A DNA stretch of 15,857 nucleotides from the NCBI GenBank assembly GCA_011800805.1, contig MPNW01001302.1, forward strand, positions 54,878 to 70,734. The letters run 5' to 3'. A program made the position numbers and the translations under genes. The notes beneath the pieces are model-generated. The model was given only the letters and a program-made list of their open reading frames with translations. It ran no database searches and was not told where the DNA came from. Below, one piece after another: positions 8,865 through 15,857 of the stretch; the first letter of the stretch is position 1; the number at the start of each line of letters is the position of its first letter. The DNA comes from Hirudo medicinalis. Lineage: Eukaryota; Annelida; Clitellata; Hirudinida; Hirudinidae.

Positions 8865-9740
8865 CTGAAAAGTAGCTTATTTATTTTTGGATATTTGCTC
8901 AGTTTTTGTTTGTTTGGATTTTTTGTTTTGAAGTGAAGTGAAGAATATTTATTGAAAAAGAAGCAGACTTGCAAGGTGAGTTACACATGCTTAAGAACAT
9001 TTGTTGAAATGAAAATTAATGTCATTTCTGTCATAACACCATGAATTTCCATGAGATGAATGTATCTAATAAAAACATTATTAGCAAGTTTATTGGAAGC
9101 AAAATCATGTTGTAATACAATGATTTTCTTTTGAATAATTTGCATAAATGGGTTCATATGCTCAAGAAATAATTGTAATTATTGGGCCCATTAAAGCTTT
9201 TATGAAGTTCACCTTCTTATTCCAGCAAAATTCATTCACATCTCCAACTATTTTGTGAGATTTTTGTTATATTTCTCATGGTTTCATGAAAAATGATGTC
9301 TATTGGACAATTTAAATGTCACATATTAGTCAATGCCAGTGGTGATAAATATGAAATTAATTGCCAGTGTGTTTTGTTCGACTTCTCAGGAAATTGTGAA
9401 TTAAGTCGCAATTATTCAGAAAAAAAGTGATTTAAAAATGAAATCCACTCCTGCAGTTCGTGCTCGTCTGCTGCTTTCAGTGGATTTTCATCTTCCATTT
9501 GCAACTTTTGCTCAGTAAAACTACTTTTTGGAGGTTCATTGTGTGTGGGCTCTTAAAATATTGCAACCATCGACGGTTATTCAATATCAAACGAGTTCAC
9601 TTTAGTTGAATTTTAAGGAAATTTGATCAATTAAAATTAAAAATAAGATTTTTTTTTAAAGATTTTAAACTGGAATGTTTGAACAAACATTTCCAATCTT
9701 AAAATCATCAGCCATTTGTCATCATTCTACACTTACTTAC

Positions 9741-9746
9741 AACATC

Positions 9747-9777
<31 letters not shown>

Positions 9778-9780
9778 GCA

Positions 9781-9819
<39 letters not shown>

Positions 9820-9891
9820 GCATCAACAACAACAACAACAACAACAACAACAGCAGCAGCAGCAATAGCATCAACAACAATAAAATTTTTA
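9741..9891. repeat. (CAA)n array with CAT and CAG interruptions
   Basis: An array of about 150 bp of CAA units, with CAT and CAG triplets at intervals and four CAGs in a row near 9850-9863. It is open in some frames only because of its triplet period (poly-Asn/Gln/Thr on +, poly-Val on -). No flanking coding signal supports translation. Confidence 0.95.
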
Positions 9892-10070
9892 TTGAAATTG
9901 CAATTTATTTGAAAATATTTAAGATGCACACCATTGTTAGATTTGTCTGCATTTCTATTGGGAGATGACAATAGTTTCCTGTTATAACTTCCATTATTTG
10001 CTAATTTTATTCTCAGCTTTGTTGATCTTGAGGTGATATTTTCATTTTCATGTTTTGTTATGTTCACTCC

Positions 10071-10307
10071 TATCCACCCATCCATCCATTTACTCACTCA
10101 CCTATTCACTTATCCATCCATCCATCCATCCATCCATCCATCCATCCATCCACCTACCCATCCATCCATTTACTCACTCACCTATTCACCTATCCATCCA
10201 TAGAGTTACCCACCCTTCATTTACTCACCCATCTATTCAAATATCCATCCGTCCATCCATTCATCCATCCATCCATCCATCCATCCATCCATCCATCCAT
10301 CCATCCA
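10071..10307. repeat. (CCAT)n tetranucleotide array with internal longer duplication
   Basis: Runs of CATC/CCAT alternate with a segment reading TTTACTCACTCACCTATTC. The segment occurs at 10089 and again 80 bp later, and a diverged third copy lies near 10219. The purest run of ATCC units is 10262-10306. This is a microsatellite that has partly become a minisatellite. Confidence 0.95.
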
Positions 10308-10423
10308 AGCATCAACACACTCCATCTTGTCAGCATTGCAGGAGGACATCTGAATGAGTATGGATGTGAATCCAGTGAACTATCACCACTTCTGGGACAA
10401 GTCCTCTCTCCATCCACTCATTA

Positions 10424-10546
10424 TCTCTCTCTCTCTCTCTCTCAAAAGAGGAGGCGGCCTAGTTTTCATTATCTTTAATGCCTTCGCTCTTTCACTGTCT
10501 CCATCATCATCACCACCTTCATCATCACCATCTCCACCATCATTAT

Positions 10547-10577
<31 letters not shown>

Positions 10578-10727
10578 GAGATAGGATGAGAGATGGTGAT
10601 GCTCAGGTGAGAGGAGGCAGCTGGGCCTCAGCTGCTGCGAATGTTTCAGATCCTGGCCTAGTTTTTTTATGTGTTGTTTTTTCTCTGTTGAAGATGACGA
10701 TGATGATGATGACGATGATGACGGATG
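10424..10727. repeat. (CT)10, CAT/CAC array and GAT array cluster
   Basis: A pure (CT)10 lies at 10424-10443. A CAT/CAC-rich pyrimidine array follows at 10501-10577, and a GAT/GAC array at 10692-10727. Between them, 10580-10690 is more complex and contains a textbook donor sequence, CAG|GTGAGA, at 10606/10607. I see no gene attached to it. Confidence 0.9.
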
Positions 10728-10930
10728 GTAACGGTGGTGTCAACAATGATTTCCTAGACGAGGATGGCTAGCCGGCTAAACGACTTTACCGTCCGGGCGT
10801 AAAAGCACGGATTCTTTCAAAACTCCACTCCAAAACTCCTGCCAAAAAACAAATTGATTTCCCCTCCCCTCTCCTCTTCTCAACCTTTTTCAGGAGAAGC
10901 ACGTAAACAGAGAAATACTGACTCCCACAT
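10728..10930. other. unique spacer, nothing recognised
   Basis: About 200 bases of mixed composition, with a C/T-rich stretch at 10860-10885. No ORF, RNA gene or element is recognised. Confidence 0.6.
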
Positions 10931-11017
10931 GGACAAACTCACACGGACAAACTCACACAGACAAACTCGCACAGACAAACTGAGACACACAGATGAAGAT
11001 TTGATTTGATTTGATTT
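10931..11017. repeat. 14-bp tandem repeat followed by (GATTT)4
   Basis: Four units of about 14 bp (GGACAAACTCACAC and variants) start at 10931, 10945, 10959 and 10973, with increasing decay towards the right. A short pentanucleotide array of four GATTT units follows at 10998-11017. Confidence 0.9.
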
Positions 11018-11255
11018 CATGAACAACAAACAAATGCAATCAAAAACTAAGATGCGAAGACAATTGAAATGCAAAAAAAATATCCAAAGACAAAACATAA
11101 ACCCAAAGGGATTCACATCCCGCTCAGAGGGCCACCTACGTGGATGAACAACTGCGTACAAGATGAGGAGAGGAATGCTTCTTGCGAAGATTGTTGTCCG
11201 AGTTGATTGACCCAATTTCGAAGTCGAAATTAAATGCATCAATGGCTTGCAAGCA
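11018..11255. other. unique spacer, nothing recognised
   Basis: About 240 bases of non-repetitive sequence between simple repeats. The minus-strand open frame across it has no recognisable protein features beyond AT-driven Ile/Leu. No RNA gene is seen. Confidence 0.6.
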
Positions 11256-11408
11256 ATGATGCTGATGTTGTTGGTGATGATGATGATGATGATGATGGTG
11301 ATGGTGATGATGTCGATGACGATGATGATGACGATGTCGAAGATAATGTTATTCATCTAAATAACAGTATTGTAGATATAATATTATCATCATCATCGTC
11401 GTCGTCTT
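11256..11408. repeat. GAT array and CAT/CGT array
   Basis: A GAT array with GGT, GAC and GTC variants occupies about 11256-11342. A short ATC array with CGTCGTCGTC lies at 11387-11408. The two are in opposite orientation 45 bp apart, so the strand could fold back on itself. Confidence 0.9.
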
Positions 11409-11551
11409 CATCAGCTGCTTAGACTTATTCAAAGCGGCTTGAATCACTCTCATGTTTATGGCTGTTTTCTGAAACATTCTTTGACGTCTGAGCATTGCTT
11501 GGCCTACTTTCGACGTTGTTGTTGTTGTAAGCCCGATTATCACTGCGGCGT

Positions 11552-11760
11552 TATCATCACCATCACCACCAACATCACCACCATCACCACCAGCACCATC
11601 ATCATCATCATCATCATCATCATTTCTATTACCGTCGCAGTAGCAATCGTGACGTCATGGTTGTTGAATGGATATTGAACAAAAGCAAACTTTCCGAGTG
11701 AATGAACGAACGAACGAACGAACGAACGAATGAACGAACGAACGAACGAACGAATGAATA
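11552..11760. repeat. CAT/CAC array and (GAAC)n array
   Basis: A CAT/CAC array with the last nine or so CAT units pure lies at 11552-11623. A tetranucleotide array of GAAC units with periodic GAAT variants lies at 11701-11760; its pattern of five or six GAAC units then GAAT occurs twice. Confidence 0.95.
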
Positions 11761-11907
11761 TGATCGATTGAATGAATAAGGGTGATTTATATGCACTGGT
11801 GAGTTACTGAATTACAATAGCTCCACTGCGAGACAACATAAACCTGTATGTACGCAGAAATGAATGCCCATTGAACGAGATGCAATCATGTAAATGTAAA
11901 TGTAGTT

Positions 11908-11947
11908 CATTTATATAGCGCCATATGCATAGCGTCAGAGGCGCTTT
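11908..11947. repeat. short dispersed motif with AGCGC/GCGCT stem, copy 1
   Basis: CATTTATATAGCGC at 11908-11921 and CAGAGGCGCTTT at 11936-11947 bracket a short loop. AGCGCC and GGCGCT can pair as a stem. The same two blocks in the same order recur at 13799-13831. Motifs of this shape (TTTATATAGCGCC, then GGCGCTTT) are common as dispersed repeats in marine invertebrate genomes; that comparison is from memory. Confidence 0.65.
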
Positions 11948-12021
11948 TTGTTAAACATTTATACAACCCATTCGGCCGACCTGCGATGACAAATATAATA
12001 ATATATATAATAATACATTAA

Positions 12022-12267
12022 ATCATCAGCATCATCGTCATCACCATCTCCACAATCACCACCATCATCATCACCACCACCGCCATAATCACCATCATCA
12101 TCAATTATGAATTATGTTTTAAAGATAAACAATAAATGCATTTTATAATCACACAGACAAGAGTCACACCACGTGACCACCGTTATGTTGCTCGTCCGTC
12201 ATATTCAATCCATCACATTCAATCCATCACATTCAATTCATCACATTCAATCCATCACATTCAATTC
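12022..12267. repeat. CAT/CAC array and 14-bp ATTCAATCCATCAC minisatellite
   Basis: A CAT/CAC/CCAC array lies at 12022-12104. After about 100 bases of unique sequence, four copies of ATTCAATCCATCAC start at 12203, 12217, 12231 and 12245, and a partial fifth follows. The third copy has T for C at one site. Confidence 0.95.
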
Positions 12268-12417
12268 TCGACGCGACTTTGCACTCATTTGAACCTGCAC
12301 ACATTGCCAATAACATTAAGATTATGAATCACCTGGACCAGGTCCATTAACAACGACCATATAACGCTGCATGGATTAATTCACCTAAATGATAAATGAA
12401 GAGCTGAATGCATAGGA
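12268..12417. other. unique spacer, nothing recognised
   Basis: Mixed-composition sequence between arrays, with CCTGGACCAGG, an 11-base near-palindrome, at 12332-12342. No gene or RNA is recognised. Confidence 0.6.
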
Positions 12418-12528
12418 TGATTGATTGATTGACTTTTTGATTGAATGAATGATTGATCGATTGATTGATTAAACGAATGAACGAAAATGTGGGAGTGGCT
12501 CAATGGGTGAATGAATGAATGAATGAAT
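12418..12528. repeat. (GATT)n and (GAAT)n arrays
   Basis: GATT/GAAT tetranucleotides occupy 12418-12472 with imperfections. A clean (GAAT)5 lies at 12509-12528. They look like decayed pieces of related tetranucleotide arrays. Confidence 0.9.
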
Positions 12529-12786
12529 TAATTAATCCATTACCGGAGGACTGGATGGACTGATTGAATAAAAGATCTCATTGAAGTGGATTTGAGGCCC
12601 AGAATGTCAGGTATTCTTATTCAGACAGTTCATCCTATTTCTCTTCCAACACGTCTCTTGTTGTGAGGAGGTTTGTTGAATTGTTGGGTGAATTGGTGAA
12701 TTACTGAATTAGTGGCTGACCTGGTGGGTGAATGGGTAGGCAAGCGAATGAATGAATTGCCAGCTGAGGGTCAATTTACTAAGCAG
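12529..12786. other. spacer with scattered GAAT/GGTGAATT words
   Basis: About 260 bases with no gene. Words such as GGTGAATT and GAATGGGT at 12685-12745 look like remnants of diverged tetranucleotide repeat. Confidence 0.6.
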
Positions 12787-12866
12787 ATGAATGAATGGAT
12801 GGATGGATGGATGAATGGATGGATGGATGGATGGACGGACGGATGGATGGATGGACGGACGGACGG
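12787..12866. repeat. (GGAT)n/(GGAC)n array
   Basis: A tetranucleotide array of GGAT with GAAT and GGAC variants. GGACGGAC occurs twice inside it, at 12834 and 12854. It is the reverse-complement type of the CCAT arrays at 10071-10307 and 14090-14280. Confidence 0.95.
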
Positions 12867-13070
12867 TGGTGATGATGATAGCGATAGTGATGGAGTCTAA
12901 TGGGTTTCAATTAGCTGACACCATTTCACGTAGTAGAAGCTTTGTTACGCTAGCTGCTGGTGGGAGCTCACCTGTAGCCATTTAAAAATGCACACCTGGT
13001 CAATTGAAGTTTGTGTTCCATTGATATTTTTTGCTTGCGGGAGGTAGGAGATGACCAATTTTACAATCAC
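12867..13070. other. unique spacer, nothing recognised
   Basis: About 200 bases of mixed sequence between the GGAT and GAT arrays. No gene is recognised. Confidence 0.6.
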
Positions 13071-13440
13071 GTGGTGATGGTGATGATGACGATGATGATG
13101 GTGGTGGTGGTGATGACGAAGATGGTGATGATGGCGCGAAGGTCGTAATGATGGTAATGATTTTGATAATGATAATCCAACCGATGTTAATGATATCAAA
13201 TATTGCAAATAATAAAAGAGGTATGTCTGGCTATATGATAATGACCATCATCTTCATCATCATCATCGTCATCAATGACACCGTTTTTTTTTTCTAAAGC
13301 AAGCTGACTCTGACACTCTCAATCGTTCGTGACATATTGTGATGAAGAGGATTGCGTTGATGTTAATGATGACGGTGGCGATGATGATGATGATGTAGGT
13401 AACGATGATGATGGTGGCGATGTAGGTGACGATGAATGAT
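13071..13440. repeat. three GAT/CAT arrays
   Basis: GAT/GGT units lie at 13071-13133, CAT units at 13245-13274, and GAT/GGC units at 13360-13440. The third has an internal duplication of a segment with GATGTAGGT. Orientation switches between the second and its neighbours. The spacers are short and carry no gene. Confidence 0.9.
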
Positions 13441-13677
13441 TTATTTTCAGTTTTACAAACGTTGGACTTTGGACGCTTGTAGTGTTTGTTTGCAGAGTTT
13501 TTGGACCAATTCAAGCGAGGCTCTTTGGCCTCCTTGTTGATCTTGTTGTTCTGTAAGCAGCATTTTATGTGCATGTCCAATTAATTAGATGTCCACACTC
13601 GATTTCAATCCTTCCTTCATTCCTTGAGTGTCCGCATTCATCCACGCGCCTGCCCAATCGCTCTCTGGCTCGCTCGC
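13441..13677. other. unique spacer, nothing recognised
   Basis: About 240 bases of mixed composition with no supported gene. The minus-strand open frame here is Lys/Asn/Ile-rich and unrecognised. Confidence 0.6.
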
Positions 13678-13735
13678 TCACTCACTCACTCACTCACTCA
13701 CTCACTCACTCACTCACTCACTCACTCACTCACTC
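13678..13735. repeat. (CTCA)n array
   Basis: About 14 units of CTCA, nearly perfect. It is preceded by CGCTCGCTCG, which looks like the same array with G substitutions. Confidence 0.97.
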
Positions 13736-13779
13736 AATCAACAGTTAACCAACATGAGTCTCCTCACCTTGATAATCGA

Positions 13780-13789
13780 GGGGGGGGGG
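13780..13789. repeat. G run (10 G)
   Basis: A homopolymer of ten G beside the dispersed motif copy 2. A similar run of 12 G lies at 6944-6955. Run lengths like these are often miscounted in assembly. Confidence 0.9.
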
Positions 13790-13798
13790 CGCTTAGAC

Positions 13799-13831
13799 CA
13801 TTTATATAGCGCTGTCTCCCAGAGGCGCTTT
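13799..13831. repeat. short dispersed motif with AGCGC/GCGCT stem, copy 2
   Basis: CATTTATATAGCGC at 13799-13812 and CAGAGGCGCTTT at 13820-13831 repeat the two blocks of copy 1 at 11908-11947. The loop is seven bases shorter. The flanks differ, so this is a dispersed element or motif and not a segmental duplication. Confidence 0.65.
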
Positions 13832-13845
13832 GTGGTGGTGAAAGN

Positions 13846-13902
13846 GGTGGTGGTGGTGATGATGATGATGATGATGATGATGATAAAATTGCTTTCTTTC
13901 AA

Positions 13903-13942
<40 letters not shown>
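13846..13942. repeat. GGT/GAT array and (ATT)n array
   Basis: GGT then GAT triplets occupy 13846-13884, and ATT triplets 13902-13942. Base 13845 is an unresolved N just before the first array. Confidence 0.95.
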
Positions 13943-14089
13943 TGCCATGTCAAATTATGGTGATATTTATTATTATAGGAGAAATTTTCGCCAAGGTTTC
14001 TCCTGAGGGATTTGTGGAAAAATGGTGGAATTTATTGAATTTATTTCTTCTGTTTGATTTCACTTTAAGCTCATAATCCAACCTATCGT

Positions 14090-14280
14090 TCATTCACCCA
14101 TCCATCGATCTATCCATCATCCATCCATCCGATGGATCCATCCATCCATCCATCATCCATCCATCTATCCATTCATCCATCCATCCATCATCCATCCATC
14201 CGATGGATCCATCCATCCATCCATCATCCATCCATCATCCATCCATCTATCCATTAATCCATCCATCCATCATCCATCCA
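14090..14280. repeat. CCATC array with 71-bp higher-order repeat
   Basis: ATCC units with regular CATCATCC and TCTATCC interruptions. GATGGATCC occurs at 14131 and 14202, 71 bp apart, each inside a similar flank. Each copy places CCATC next to GATGG and contains the palindrome TGGATCCA, so the array has built-in inverted units. Confidence 0.9.
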
Positions 14281-14376
14281 AACCATTTCCCTCCTCATCA
14301 TGTACCACAACAACACGTGGCTAACGGTGCTAACGGAATTCAGCACAAAGCATCCGTCATTTGCCTTAAAACGGAG

Positions 14377-14457
14377 GATGTTGATGATGATAATAATAAT
14401 ATTAATAATAATAATAGTATTAATAATAGTAATCATAATAATAATAATATTAATTAA
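14377..14457. repeat. GAT then AAT/ATT trinucleotide array
   Basis: A short GATGATGAT leads into about 60 bases of AATAAT with ATTAAT and AGTAAT variants. It is followed by TTAATTAA-like sequence. Confidence 0.9.
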
Positions 14458-14501
14458 TCTAATTATTATTTACATATAATTTTCATTAATCACGTACCTG
14501 A

Positions 14502-14574
14502 TATCCGGTGGGATCCAGTATCCGTTAGGTGAACTATCCGGAATTATCCGGTATCCGATGAAATTTGTTATCCG
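14502..14574. repeat. cluster of six TATCCG words
   Basis: TATCCG starts at 14502, 14519, 14535, 14545, 14552 and 14569. Several are followed by G (TATCCGG). Spacing is 17, 16, 10, 7 and 17 bases. It is too regular to be likely by chance, but it is not a simple tandem array. Confidence 0.7.
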
Positions 14575-14779
14575 ACAAGTGCCTATTTTTTTTTGCCATC
14601 GGCTTGCACCGCCTGACATCAATGTGCGAGAATTGAAAACAACAAGAATCTATTCGTGAGGATGAAGTCAGTGTCTTCGTAATCGTTATTTGACCTCTTC
14701 TGATGTTTGGTCAACAACAGCAACACTCACTCACTAATCATCTTCAACACCATCGTAATCACACAGTAGTAATGATTAT
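14575..14779. other. unique spacer, nothing recognised
   Basis: About 200 bases of mixed sequence with a T run at about 14587. No gene or RNA is recognised. Confidence 0.6.
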
Positions 14780-15033
14780 TATTTATTTATTTATTTATTT
14801 GTTTGTTCTTATTATTAACCTTTGTGTTTGTAGTTGTATTTGTCGATGATGTTGTTGTTGTTGTATTTGTCGATGATGTTGTTGTTGTTGTTGTAGTTGT
14901 AGATGATGATGATGTTGGTGATGACGATGACGACGATGATGATGATGACGACGATGATGATGACGATGATGACGACGACGACGATGACGTTGTATTTGTA
15001 GATGATGATGATGATGATGATGTTGTTGTTTTC
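14780..15033. repeat. (TTTA)n, then GTT/GAT/GAC composite array
   Basis: TTTA units lie at about 14780-14802. From 14821 there is a composite of GTT and GAT/GAC triplets. A block reading GTTGTATTTGTCGATGATG starts at 14833 and 14860, and variants start at 14890 and 14989, so the array has a higher-order structure of about 27-30 bp at its left end. Long open frames across it encode only homopolymers (Asp, Val, Ser or Ile) and are not genes. Confidence 0.9.
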
Positions 15034-15200
15034 ATTAACGTTGTTTTTATAACATCCGATCAATTTCCATTTATCCAACCGAGTTGGATCTAAAAATATC
15101 CACCAATCAGATGTCTGATATTTCCATGAAGATGAATGATATGAATTAGGAGGTGGTTATACCACACACGACTTACTCAAACGTCAACCATGATCTTGTC

Positions 15201-15268
15201 CCATCATCACCATCACCACCATCATCATCATCGTCGTCGTCATCATCATCATCATCATCATCATCATT
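15201..15268. repeat. CAT/CAC/CGT array
   Basis: A pyrimidine-type triplet array: CAT/CAC at the left, CGTCGTCGT at 15232-15240, and pure CAT at 15241-15266. Frames give only poly-His, poly-Ser or poly-Asp. Confidence 0.95.
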
Positions 15269-15440
15269 ATCAGAACGACAAAGTGGCAGGACCAGCATCC
15301 GACCGATGTGTTTGCAGCAGCAGTCACGTGATCTCGTGCTTCCATCTTGTTGGTTTCGCATTCGTTTATTTTTCTTTTTTGTTTTTTGAAAATCAATTTT
15401 TTTTCTTTTTTCTCGGCACGAAAATAAATTCCTCCTCACC

Positions 15441-15480
15441 AACAATATTCAACAACATTCAACAATATTCAACAATATGC
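15441..15480. repeat. 10-bp tandem repeat AACAATATTC
   Basis: Four exact 10-base units start at 15441, 15451, 15461 and 15471. The second has a T to C change and the last differs at one base near its end. Confidence 0.97.
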
Positions 15481-15531
15481 ACTTAAATCGGTTTGTTGAG
15501 TATCCACCGAGTGCGCTGTTTAACAGTCCTT

Positions 15532-15577
15532 GTCATCATCATCATAAACGTCATCATCGTCGTCATCACCATCATCA
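15532..15577. repeat. CAT/CGT array
   Basis: A short imperfect triplet array, the last in the microsatellite field, immediately before the possible exon at 15610. Confidence 0.9.
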
Positions 15578-15609
15578 ACATGTCATTTACAACATTCTGG
15601 TGTATCCAG

Positions 15610-15828
15610 GGTCACCAACTACTGCAGGATTTGAGGATGCGATCATGTAGTTTGGATCATTCTCATGCATTCTGTTGGATTTGTTCCATTACCAGCTGTA
15701 ACCTGCTTAGGGATATTCTTTTTCATCCAACCTTAGTTAACCTTCCCAAAGAAGAAAAAATGTTTATTGCTGCGTTAGACAAACAGATTCAATCTGATGA
15801 TCCGTTGAATCAAGCTGATGAATGTTGA
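15610..15828 (+). CDS. possible terminal exon of an unrecognised gene
   Basis: The acceptor-like GTATCCAG at 15602-15609 is followed by a phase 0 open frame of 72 residues ending in TGA at 15826-15828. Its second half (LPKEEKMFIAALDKQIQSDD and on to NQADEC) is hydrophilic, balanced in charge and not repeat-driven, unlike the homopolymer frames to its left. The middle has several Cys residues. I recognise no family. No upstream exon is visible within the microsatellite field, and a chance frame of this length is possible in this DNA. Confidence 0.35.
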   Translation, partial: GHQLLQDLRMRSCSLDHSHAFCWICSITSCNLLRDILFHPTLVNLPKEEKMFIAALDKQIQSDDPLNQADEC

Positions 15829-15857
15829 ACTGATTTGACATCTAAAAACTTTACGTT

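Larger units (their letters stand above)
6840..9735. other. AT-rich intergenic region with no recognised gene
   Basis: No gene can be firmly supported here. A run of 12 G lies at 6944-6955. GAT/CAT simple repeats lie at about 7180-7206 and 7321-7382. A TTA/TTG-rich tract lies at about 7824-7915. The stretch 8280-9550 contains several coding-like or splice-like segments, mainly on the minus strand (8282-8490, 8644-8864, 8981-9178, 9412-9552). On the plus strand it has a strong donor, AAG|GTGAGT, at 8975/8976. These do not assemble into one consistent gene because their phases conflict and several end in stops. Confidence 0.6.

Noticed and set aside
9675..10097. Poly-Asn/Val frames over the CAA array
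   Set aside because: They are open only because the repeat has a triplet period and lacks stops; no unique coding sequence flanks them.
10050..10478. 100-142-codon His/Pro/Ser/Ile frames over the CCAT array
   Set aside because: Tetranucleotide repeats without stop codons give the repeating HPSI pattern in overlapping frames; not a gene.
14787..15093. Poly-Asp, poly-Ser and poly-Ile frames over the GTT/GAT array
   Set aside because: All three give homopolymers from one microsatellite; open frames on both strands show it is a repeat effect.
541..15330. Seven CACGTG E-box palindromes (541, 5206, 6935, 12170, 13068, 14314, 15325)
   Set aside because: About four are expected by chance in a window this size, and they are scattered without clustering at the promoter.
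9741..15577. CRISPR-like or telomere-like array
   Set aside because: Units are 3-14 bp microsatellites and minisatellites without unique spacers between fixed repeats, and none is a telomere hexamer.

Overview
The window is animal nuclear DNA. It carries one recognisable protein-coding gene with spliceosomal introns, long AT-rich non-coding stretches and very abundant tri- and tetranucleotide microsatellites. The gene is a Van Gogh/Strabismus (VANGL) orthologue, a core planar cell polarity (PCP) membrane protein found only in animals. CpG is not visibly depleted and the gene structure is compact, which suggests an invertebrate, probably a protostome. I cannot place it more closely.

Layout: 1-132 is the end of an AT-rich 15-bp minisatellite. 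133-1078 is the 5' flank and leader of the Vang gene, with two short upstream ORFs close to the start codon. The gene lies on the + strand: exon 1 (1079-2321), exon 2 (3668-3867) and exon 3 (6012-6335). Joined, they read in frame for 588 residues plus stop. Intron 1 appears to use a GC donor and intron 2 is an ordinary GT-AG intron. A 3' UTR follows, with a candidate AATAAA at 6816-6821. From about 6850 to 9735 I recognise no gene, although several coding-like or splice-like stretches at 8280-9550 deserve a test. From 9741 to about 15580 the DNA is a field of microsatellites and minisatellites dominated by ATC/GAT and ATCC/GGAT units in both orientations. It is interrupted by short unique spacers and two copies of a short dispersed motif. 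The last 220 bases (15610-15828) may be a terminal coding exon of an unrecognised gene.

Biology: only the Vang gene can be given a function. Its product sits at the plasma membrane with four membrane spans, recruits Prickle and interacts with Dishevelled and other PDZ proteins to set up planar polarity. It keeps the family's N-terminal serine ladder and the tyrosine sorting motif. It departs from the family in its last four residues (ELSV instead of ETSV) and in an insertion of about 30 residues in the C-terminal domain. I found no bacterial-type operons, CRISPR arrays, tRNA or rRNA genes, or intact transposons.
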